DNA of 64,000 bases, taken from NCBI GenBank assembly GCA_949130485.1, contig OX422184.1, positions 8,410,996 to 8,474,995 on the forward strand. The letters are read 5' to 3'. Numbering within the stretch: the stretch's first letter is position 1; each line of letters starts with the position of its first letter. The notes beneath the pieces are model-generated. The model had not been told where the DNA came from, did no database searches, and worked only from the letters and a program-made list of their open reading frames with translations. Position numbers and translations under genes: made by a program. Below, in pieces: positions 55,850 to 64,000 of the stretch. This stretch comes from Agelas oroides. Its lineage: Eukaryota > Porifera > Demospongiae > Agelasida > Agelasidae.

Positions 55850-56255
55850 TTCGACACAGTGGGCCTCATCAATGGCTACTGCAACATCTCTCTGACAGTT
55901 CGAGCTTCTCAAGAGCTCTACAGAAAGTTGTTGAAAAGTTGTTTCCACAATATTTCATATTTTGCAAAAAGTTAAGTCCTGTACACAGCAGAAATAGAAA
56001 ACGACGTCACGAGTCATGATGCATAACTCTATATGTCACTACAAACAGTGAGATATGTGGCACTCTTTTTAGACCTATCTGGCAGTCCAAACACATACTC
56101 CTGAAACTCCAACTGCCACACACAATAGCTTCGGGAGCACAAAACAAGACTTCGTAACAAATCAACTTGCCAAAACCAGTGGGCAGCCACAGGAAAACGT
56201 CCTTCCCCTTGTACATACACTTCACGGACTCCCATTGCTGAGGTTTCAGCATCAT
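55850..56255 (-). pseudogene. RecQ-family helicase, N-terminal fragment
   Basis: The minus strand encodes LKPQQWESVKCMYKGKDVFL, then WLPTGFGKLICYEV (Walker A; the usual Ser/Thr after Lys is Leu) fused directly to FCAPEAIV, implying deletion of the intervening motif Ia region. After a gap comes DVAVAIDEAHCVELV (Walker B, DEAH box) ending at a possible donor (GTACGT). The Walker A change and the deletion indicate loss of function. In intact proteins this half binds ATP. Confidence 0.7.
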
Positions 56256-56509
56256 CGCTTTGCGTCCAAGTCACTGAAGGGTGTACTAAAGAGCAGAATC
56301 CAGATCTTGAATAGCATCCATTGTCAACGATATACGATTGATGATACAGCTACGTGCACGAAGATGATGTCACATCACACGGAGATGTCACGGTATTTTC
56401 CAGAATTCCTGGAATGTTGGGAAGTTAAGTGCATGCACAAACAGTGGATACCAGGCCCTTTTCTCTGAGTTTAACCCTTACGGGCCTGTGAACAAGGCTA
56501 GGCTCACCA

Positions 56510-56704
56510 GTGAAGTTACCAGTACCAGTTGCTATAAAAAGTTGGATGCTTAAGGAGGAGTATCAGACACTAGACAATGAACACTGTCAGACTGTCACAT
56601 TGGAAACCCAAGAATCTGAGAGTAATCAGATGAGAGCAATTGAGAACAGTGAAGATGAGCAATCTGAACCATTATTTGATTCTGGTTCTCATGATGAAGA
56701 TTAA
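56510..56704 (+). pseudogene. Possible acidic C-terminal exon, unknown
   Basis: A short frame rich in Glu, Asp and Ser (ENSEDEQSEPLFDSGSHDED) ends at a stop. It looks like an acidic tail, but nothing identifies the gene. Confidence 0.2.
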
Positions 56705-56818
56705 CCCTGTAGTTGATACTTCATGAACTGTTTCTATGTCGTACTGTATACCACTGCATATATCAATTGTATGTATGATGTGCAATAATTACTTTGGATT
56801 GGAATAAGCAAGTAATAG

Positions 56819-57235
56819 AAGGTCCAAGAAGCAGTCTTATAAGCCAAGCTTATATCAGGTGTGTAAGGGATCCTTATACTGCAAACCTTATATTGTATCT
56901 ACATAGTGTGATAAGCTAGTTGACATGTAAGTTATAGAATGTCTTAATAGTAGTTTATTGGTATAGTATAAACTAATTATCACTTTGTAATAATGTTATA
57001 CTGCAGCTCTCATACAGTGGTCATAAAGAAGTCTGTTTCATCCGGATCCCCTGGTAGGCCTTCTTTAATGCAGAATGGACACTTCACTTTGCGGACTCCT
57101 TTGCCACAACAGTTACAACTCATAATGCCATCAGGTGTAATAGTAATGTTAAAAGGTCCAAGTAGCAGTCTTATAAGCCAAGCTTATATCAGGTGTGTAA
57201 GGGATCCTATACTGCAAACCTTATATTGTATCCTG
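56819..57235. repeat. 85-bp direct repeat, 330 bp apart
   Basis: ggtccaagaagcagtcttat (56,820) and ggtccaagtagcagtcttat (57,151) start copies that continue with ataagccaagcttatatcag to cttatattgtatc. Gene content between them is not recognisable. Confidence 0.85.
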
Positions 57236-57814
57236 CAGGAGGAAGACATGAACACTCTTGAGAAGTACAGAAACCTGCAAAATTTTTACCCCTTTAACCC
57301 TGGGGTGATATCGCCTCTATGCGCCCACACTTTTTATGCATGCCAAATTTCTGTGCATGATACCAGGTATGAAATTGCAATGGTTCACTTTCACGGAAGG
57401 TTTGCGTCCATGAATGGTTAGGTCAATGTTTCGTCATTCAGGTTACATGTCATGCCTCATTACATAATATTACACTGACTGCTGACCATTACACCCACAT
57501 CGACCACTTTGCAGCATTAGAAGGGATGTATGAAGCCAAATTTGATGTGCTATGTATGGATGATAAACTAATGACAATTTGTACTTGGTAAAACTCAGAA
57601 AGTGCGGGTGGCAAATCATACCTCAAAGTGATTAGGATATCATGGAAATCAGCAGAGCGTGCGTCTTCGCACTGTGACTAGGAGGGTCTGTGATGAACTG
57701 TACTCCCTACCTGTGCAGGCTTGCCCTACACAGGTGTGTCAGAAGCGACTATTCGTGGACTGGCAAACAAGTTGATCCAGTGTTGATGAGTGTTGATGAG
57801 TGACTATTAGATGA

Positions 57815-57900
57815 CAGCCTCATTCCCGGGCCTTCCCCGGCTCCAGTTTTTGATCGCTTGCAGTATGCAAAAACGGAGGAGAAAGCCTGGTGAATCTTAC
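57815..57900. mobile_element. Short foldback, CCCGGGCCTTCCCC type
   Basis: cctcattcccgggccttccc pairs with ggagaaagcctggtgaat. The interior gcttgcagtatgcaaaaacgg resembles that of the 19.35-kb foldback. Confidence 0.6.
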
Positions 57901-57919
57901 CATGTTATCCACGGCACAG

Positions 57920-58155
57920 GCATCACTTGTCATCACGCTTATACGGGCTACTTGTTATGTGTTGGACTCCATAGGTTTTTGCAAACACTGAAAACTCTTT
58001 GGCTGTGTCCTGAGGACCATTGTCAGTCCTTAGAACTTCTGGTATCCCGTGTCGAGCAAAGATTGTCTTCAAAAATGCAATGATATTGCTAGATGTTGTG
58101 GACGATAACTTGATCACTTCCGGGTAGCGAAAGAAGTAATCTCCACCAGCAAGTA
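57920..58155 (-). pseudogene. Ty3-type integrase core fragment
   Basis: The minus strand encodes GGDYFFRYPEVIKLSSTTSS, then IFARHGIPEVLRTDNGPQDT and YGVQHITSSPYKRDDK. This is the integrase core of Ty3-like LTR retrotransposons; the second catalytic Asp sits in RTDNGPQ, while the first usually lies in the (here altered) D-Y-F-S-R region. No LTRs or other domains adjoin it. Confidence 0.8.
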
Positions 58156-58160
58156 TAGTG

Positions 58161-58262
58161 TAGCCTCGGTCCCAGGACTCCCCCGTTTTACCTTCCGTTT
58201 GCGTTCACAATAATACACGGGAGCGGAAGGCCGGCGAAAAACGGGGAAGGCCTGGGAGCATT
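58161..58262. mobile_element. Short foldback, TAGCCTCGGTCCCAGG type
   Basis: tagcctcggtcccaggactc with ccccgttttaccttccg pairs imperfectly with cggaaggccggcgaaaaacg and gggaaggcctgggagca. Confidence 0.65.
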
Positions 58263-59011
58263 CATCACGTGAATGACGTCAGGTGGACGCGAGGTGGACA
58301 TAGGGGGGGAGGGGCCCAACTGCCAAAACAACGCACAGGACCATCCGTTCGAGCACTCTACCGCGTTTTCGGACTCTAGACCTTAGTGTGATGGAAACTA
58401 CTACGCTTTCAAGTTTAGTACGTATATACCGCAGTCTCGCGAAAAAGGGCCCATGGGCGGAGCACCTTACAAGTCTGCCAAAGAGGGGGATGGGTGCTCT
58501 TTCGGGTGTTTCCGCATTGAACCACGAAAGAGCGCCCATGTCTTGTTTACAGCGACTTGATGCCCTCGAAGCAACTAATTGGACAAAGAGTAACGTACAA
58601 CGGAACCACCAGCGGCTTCGAAGTCGAGTCCTAACGGCACACAACACTCTGAACGGCACCACGTCACCGTGAGCATGGTGTAGCTCACAGTGCACACCGC
58701 ATTAGCTATGTCCGTCTACGCAAAGATGCCTTGTAGCAACTTCGGTAAAGATTACACGAAGTTTCTTACCTCAGATACGCATACTGTGCTTCTCAAACTC
58801 CACGCGAAGCTCGCTCCAGGGTGGGCGCTCATTCGAGTAAACTTTGACCCTGTACAGGAAATTGGGCGACTACAAACGATCGTCCAAGTATATAGGTTCT
58901 GAATTTCTCACATGCCCACGTTGTCGCAAGTCCCTCCTTTTCAATTTGGGCATATCGTCTCTCCGTGTCAGAAAGTGCTCTCGAGGCGTATGCATTTATG
59001 TATGTGTGGAA
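58263..59011. other. No clear gene; internal foldback
   Basis: Open frames on both strands overlap an inverted repeat at about 58,487-58,540 (gatgggtgctctttcggg against cacgaaagagcgcccatg), so they may be structural by-products. No domain recognised. Confidence 0.4.
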
Positions 59012-59072
59012 ATTTTCACATCATGAACATCGATGTGCCAGCGGTGTTGGTGCTCCCCCACTCGACACACAA

Positions 59073-59345
59073 CTCCGAAGATTTATGGGGTTAGTGAATC
59101 ACCTAGTTCCTCAAGAATTGCCAAAATCAGTCAGCCATTGAGGGGACTGATGTCCAACAAAAGTGCATGGGTGTGGGGTCCAGATCAAGAGAGGTTGTTT
59201 GCCGAGATCAAGCAGGAACTCACTAAACCGACAGTACTGGTCTTGTATAACCCTCAGGCTGAGACAAAGGTGTCGGCTGATACTTCGTCTTTCGGATTGG
59301 GTGCGGTGTTACTGCAGTTAGACGAACAGACGTGGAAACTGGTGA
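59073..59345 (+). pseudogene. Ty3-type RT thumb / RNase H start fragment
   Basis: It begins LRRFMGLVNHL, then after a frame change AWVWGPDQERLFAEIKQEL, LVLYNPQAETKVSADTSSFG and LGAVLLQ, the RT connection and first strand of the RNase H domain in Ty3-like elements (the Asp of SADTSS). It is cut at 59,346 by repeat R. A reverse-orientation end of R (gccagcggtgttggtgctcc) lies just upstream at 59,012-59,072, so the fragment is bracketed by R ends. Confidence 0.75.
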
Positions 59346-61486
59346 AGTTTAAAACATGATGGGATATGGGGATGGGGCATTTATGGCTTAAATAGTCATG
59401 GCATTTATGACTTAAATGGGTGGGGCATTTATGGCTAAAATGGGTGGGGCAGTCATGGCAAAGTAAGTTATTGTTTTTTGGAAGTATGATGAAAAAAAAC
59501 ACTGGTCCGGTCCTCGCATGACCACGGGTTTCGGTCCCTTTGAACTCCCGACCCGTGGCCTACTACAGAAAGGGGGGGACCACTCCCCGCCTAAGGCTTG
59601 CTTTGAGTGAGGAGCCCAGCTCTCAGTTGGCATTCACAGAGCTATGAATATTCTAATTACTAAGCAAAATGGGGGTGGGGATCAATGGGTGGAGTTATGC
59701 ACATGTTATTATGTGGAGATGGATAAAGACGGGGTCTTTTGACTACAGCTGTCCTTCCTCGCAATTGAATACACTGTGTTAGCTAAGTGGAGATCCTCTG
59801 CAGACGGGGTTGCGGGCCTGGGTGGGTTGACTGTACAAGCACATTGCCTGAGTGGATACTGTCACTATCCACCACCTCAGCCTCCGGCTCAATTATCTCG
59901 AACTGAGGGGCTATCCTATGGTTAACTTTGGAGATTGAGATCATGACACTCCAAAGTTAACGATGTGACGAAACAGTTAGCAAATGTTCTACTGCAAGAC
60001 AACCAGCTTCAGACGGACAACCTCTTTGAGCAGCTCCACCACCTAAACCAATATATAGCTGCTGATATTACCTGCTTCAACTGTGCATAGCAATCCCCAT
60101 TTTGCCCTATGGCGATGGTTACATCTTCTCGAGTGTATGTAAGAGAGGGAAAGTTGGCGTGTCCAAAACACAGAAAAGCAAGGTGAGGACGAAATTTTAT
60201 GTAAAGCTAGTCTAAAATGCCCCTGCAAAGTGGTTTTCGCTGGTTTACCGCTTGTAAAATGGTCAGAACAAACCTGGAAAATGGGAATGGGGCTGGGACA
60301 AGAAATTATTATTGGAGAGATATTCCAGAACTTGTGTGTCGAGTGGGGGAGCACCAACACAGCTGGCACATTGCTGTTCATCATATATATAAAGTGTGAA
60401 GTTTAAAACGTGATGGGATATGGGGATGAGGCATTTATGGCTTAAATAGTCATGGCATTTATGACTTAAATGGGTGGGGCATTTATGGCTTAAATGGGTG
60501 GGGCATTTATGGCTAAAATGGGTGGGGCAGTCATGGAAAAGTAAGTTATTGTTTTTTGGAAGTATGATGAAAAAAAACACTGGTCCGGTCCTCGCATGAC
60601 CACGGGTTTCGGTCCCTTTGAACTCCCGACCCGTGGCCTACTACAGAAAGGGGGGGACCACTCCCCGCCTAAGGCTTGCTTTGAGTGAGGAGCCCAGCTC
60701 TCAGTTGGCATTCACAGAGCTATGAATTTTCTAATTACTAAGCAAAATGGGGGTGGGGATCAATGGGTGGAGTTATGCACATGTTATTATGTGGAGATGG
60801 ATAAAGACGGGGTCTTTTGACTACAGCTGTCCTTCCTCTCGCAATTGAATACACTGTGTTAGCTAAGTGGAGATCCTCTGCGGACGGGGTTGCGGGCCTG
60901 GGTGGGTTGACTGTACAAGCACATTGCCTGAGTGGATACTCTCACTATCCACCACCTCAGCCTCCGGCTCAACTATCTCGAACTGAGGGGCTATCCTATG
61001 GTTAACTTTGGAGATTGAGATCATGACACTCCAAAGTTAACGATGTGACGAAACAGTTAGCAAATGTTCTACTGCAAGACAACCAGCTTCAGACGGACAA
61101 CCTCTTTGAGCAGCTCCACCACCTAAACCAATATATAGCTGCTGATATTACCTGCTTCAACTGTGCATAGCAATCCCCATTTTGCCCTATGGCGATGGTT
61201 ACATCTTCTCGAGTGTATGTAAGAGAGGGAAAGTTGGCGTGTCCAAAACACAGAAAAGCAAGGTGAAGACGAAATTTTATGTAAAGCTAGTCTAAAATGC
61301 CCCTGCAAAGTGGTTTTCGCTGGTTTACCGCTTGTAAAATGGTCAGAACAAACCTGGAAAATGGGAATGGGGCTGGGACAAGAAATTATTATTGGAGAGA
61401 TATTCCAGAACTTGTGTGTCGAGTGGGGGAGCACCAACACAGCTGGCACATTGCTGTTCATCATATATATAAAGTGTGAAGTTTAA
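59346..61486. repeat. Two tandem copies of repeat R, 1,080-bp period
   Basis: 59,346-60,404 and 60,405-61,486 are nearly identical; for example, acatgttattatgtggagat starts near 59,700 and 60,780, and tgggaatggggctgggacaa near 60,282 and 61,362. Each unit contains ggggcatttatggct repeats, ctttgaactcccgacccgtg and an anonymous stretch with the frame TKQLANVLLQDNQLQTDNLF. A partial third copy follows to about 61,676. Confidence 0.95.
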
Positions 61487-61841
61487 AACGTGATGGGATA
61501 TGGGGATGAGGCATTTATGGCTTAAATGGGCGGGACATTTATGACTTAAATGGGTGGGGCATTTATGGCTCAAATGGGTTGGGCAGTTATGGCAAAGTGA
61601 GTTATTGTTTTTTGGAAGATATGCTCAAAAAGCACTGGTCTTCAGGGGAGTACCCTTTCCGGTCCTCGCATGACCAGTCATTCCGCCAGTGTCAATATAA
61701 TTGAAAAAACGGAAAGTGTATACGTACAAATATTCCATAGTTTAATTAACGGTACCGTGCTACCTTGCCAGCCTTAGGTGGGGAGTGGTCCCACCCTTTC
61801 TGTAGTAAGCCACGGGTCGGGAGTTCAAAGGGACCGAAACG
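61487..61841. repeat. Partial third copy of R with an inverted tail
   Basis: R runs directly to ggtcctcgcatgacc (61,676) and then breaks. The next part of R (ctttgaactcccgacccgtg and flanks) appears at 61,772-61,841 in reverse orientation, after about 95 bp of unrelated sequence. Confidence 0.75.
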
Positions 61842-61888
61842 GAATAAGGCTTATTAAACCGGATGTAGTTAGCAGGAACCGGAGAGCA

Positions 61889-63417
61889 ATGGCAGAAACT
61901 GAAGCGGGGGGTTGGGAAAGGTTTTGTGACAAAATAAAGGCTTTTGTGGAGACAGTGCAACACCATTTCGGCACAGCCAATGAAAATTACGCTCACTATG
62001 TCACGGAGAGGTTTGAAATGTGTGTTGCTACCCTGAGGCAGTTGAAGCAGCTTGAAGATGACCAACGCGTATTTGCATCTTACCAGTCTCAAGTCAGTGA
62101 CCTTTTGGTTTGTATTGAGTTACTATCACTTCACTGGCACCAGTATGTAGATCATCTACATGAAACCGAGGCTTCGCAGGCATACATTCCCACAAATATC
62201 CAGTCAACCATCTCCCAACGAGGTCGTCCAAGATTAGATATAACCAGGGATCAATTGCAATACTTATCCTCACTATCTTTTTCATGGACTCATATTGCAA
62301 ACATACTGGGTGTTTCACGAATGACCATATACCGACGTAGACTGGAGTTCAACATGGTAAATGAAGCAGTGAGATCATCAAGTGATGATGAATTGAGGAG
62401 GGAATTGAATGAAATGCGACAACAGCATCCTGATTATGGCCATCTACGATCCAAAGGGTATCATGTGATTCGACATAGGTTGCGGAGATTGATCAGAGAA
62501 ACAGATCCCATTAACACAGCACTACGATGGACAGGGGGGTTAACAGCCAGGAGAGAATATAGAGAATAAGTGTATAATCACATGCTGTGCCCATTGTATC
62601 TTCACTCGCCATAAGTTCCAGGTAAGACACAAACCCTGAAGAAGTGTGTTGCTTTGTCAATGCAGCTAAGTCAGAATTCAGGAATGGTTCACGGCCCATT
62701 CTGACATGAAGGACTTAGTGTTATGGTGCGTAGTCTTTTGATGAAACCGTTCAGCTTCTCTTTCGGTAGAATGCCTGCAGACGGGCACCACAAGCTTATT
62801 AGGTGGAGGCTTGTCACACACTGGAATAGATGGATACAGCCGTTCCATTGTGTATCTACAGTGTTCAGGCAATAATAAGTCCTCAACTGTTTATAAGCTA
62901 TTTCTGGAAGCAGTTACTCAGTATCGCCTTCCCTCACGGGTTCGTTCAGATCAAGGTAGAGAAACTATTCTAGTTGCACAGCACATGATTGAGCATAGAG
63001 GTCTGGATAGAGGAAGTATGATTGTAGGCAGTTTAGTCCACAATCAGCGTATTGAAAGACTGTGGAGAGACAGGAATTATAACACTCTCTTCACTTTCAG
63101 AGGAGTAGAATCCTGGGATTTGTTCAGCCGAGGTTTATAGATGTAATGGAGAGCAAATAGATGATATTCATTACTAGCATCAAGAAGGCCTTCACTTTCA
63201 AGGTAATAAAACAGTTTATAGTATGGTACTGTTACACAACGATGCATGAAACAGCAGTAGATTTAACAGATGAAGAGCTAACCCAATTGCATCATTCTAT
63301 AGACCCACTATATCCCTTAGTGATAACTATGGAATAGAATTGTATGAAGAAACTGCAGAGTTTGTACATGATGCATTTAGACAGCGTGTTCGTTCACATG
63401 GATCACCATAGGTGTGT
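61889..63417 (+). pseudogene. Integrase-core (rve-like) domain gene, broken, with inversion
   Basis: From the Met at 61,889 a 227-codon frame gives a helical N-terminus, RGRPRLDITRDQLQYL, then SWTHIANILGVSRMTIYRRR (helix-turn-helix) and NTALRWTGGLTARREY before a stop at 62,567. The catalytic core resumes: [15 protein letters not shown] (62,775-62,815), shifts frame in an ACACAC run, then [30 protein letters not shown] and [19 protein letters not shown] and the RIE glutamate fit a DDE triad. The next part, YYKLFYYLESEGLLD and [15 protein letters not shown], lies on the minus strand (63,072 to about 63,241). Plus-strand sequence then continues with LTDEELTQLHHSIDPLYP and YGIELYEETAEFV. This recalls the integrase-core proteins common in cnidarian, fish and sponge genomes. 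It is not functional. Confidence 0.8.
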
Positions 63418-64000
63418 GTGCTGTATGGTCAAGCTAGCCTATTTCATGTGTTCATGCCAACGTATTTGGCATAAAGCTGAAATCATACTCATACTCACAC
63501 AACATGCCCAATGATCCTTATCCAATGAACTGTTGTAAGTACAGATAGACACGTTGCTCACTTGAATTCAATTCATCTTCAGGCTCTGTTGTAAGTAGCT
63601 CAAGTACTTTCGAAGGGTCGGCTGTTAAAGCTTGATATAGGGTATAAAGATCATCCACAGTTTTTCCCTTCCTCAAAATCACTTTCTAGGTTCTGAGAAT
63701 TGAAACATGCAGTGCAAGTCTCACTGTCTCATGGCCAGGAAGGGAAGCTCTAGACCTAAAATGGTATCACAGCTTGAGTTGCATGCACAGTATAGGTGTG
63801 TGGACACTACATTATGCCTATGCTACCCCCCCACCAAATACATCGTTCAAACATATACGAAGAAGTGATCACATTGAGAGTTATACTGAAACCGTGAGAC
63901 TCATTGTAAATCCGTGAGAGTTGGCAGCCCTGATATTAAGCCCCCACCATGTATTAAGTGCCCACTCTCTATTTTTATGTGCCAGTTCTCTCACAGTAAT
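63418..64000. other. No recognisable gene
   Basis: Nothing recognised up to the window edge. Confidence 0.45.

Noticed and set aside
6960..63244. Scrambled-gene architecture of a ciliate germline genome as an explanation for the inverted segments
   Set aside because: Content is metazoan (DIRS, Penelope, hAT, GT-AG introns), no pointer repeats are consistent across junctions, and the segments belong to dead transposons rather than to genes needing assembly.

Overview
The window looks like gene-poor, transposon-rich nuclear DNA from an animal, most probably a demosponge. The reasons are very short GT-AG introns (49, about 65, 77, 98 and 119 bp) and several unnamed protein families that, as far as I recall, are expanded mainly in sponges and cnidarians. 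Alongside them sits a typical invertebrate mix of retroelements (DIRS-like, Penelope-like, Ty3-like) and DNA transposons (hAT, TTAA-flanked, foldback). I see no rRNA, no convincing functional tRNA and no ordinary single-copy housekeeping gene. The host assignment is inference.

Layout. 1-8 kb: a GT microsatellite duplication, a Penelope endonuclease relic and a broken transposase-like gene on the minus strand. 8-12 kb: foldback elements, a TTAA element and scrambled exons of a gene family that also occurs at 27.5-31.3 kb. 12-24 kb: a RecQ helicase relic, fragments of unnamed families, a tRNA-derived SINE-like unit, a second nested foldback and a short-repeat protein gene. 24.4-27.1 kb: a hAT transposon that looks complete (terminal repeats, apparent target duplication, two-exon uninterrupted transposase). 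27.2-31.3 kb: a five-exon family gene carrying a 515-bp TTAA element in an intron. 33-34.6 kb: a dispersed repeat, here called R, interrupted by a second 515-bp TTAA element. 36.2-39.7 kb: a 70-bp satellite with higher-order repeats and an orientation switch. 41-47.3 kb: Penelope and DIRS-like retroelements. 48.7-51.0 kb: a 2.36-kb element made of two 650-bp inverted arms. 52-59 kb: RecQ, Ty3-like and other fragments. 59.3-61.7 kb: a 1,080-bp tandem duplication of R. 61.8-63.4 kb: a decayed integrase-domain gene.

Main observation: short segments (about 165-350 bp) inside several unrelated coding sequences lie in reverse orientation relative to their flanks, with little or no sequence lost. 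In the DIRS-like element (three places) and the Penelope element, mentally turning the segment round restores the reading frame at both junctions. The integrase gene has a sixth case, with the frame kept at one junction. Independently, two paralogous upstream regions (11.5 and 27.3 kb) have collinear flanks but opposite orientation of a 166-171-bp segment. This is either an unusual recurrent micro-inversion process or a systematic library or assembly artefact; raw long reads would decide.

Few genes here seem functional. The best candidates are the hAT transposase and perhaps the repeat protein at 23.4-24.0 kb. The rest is a record of nested insertion, inversion and decay.
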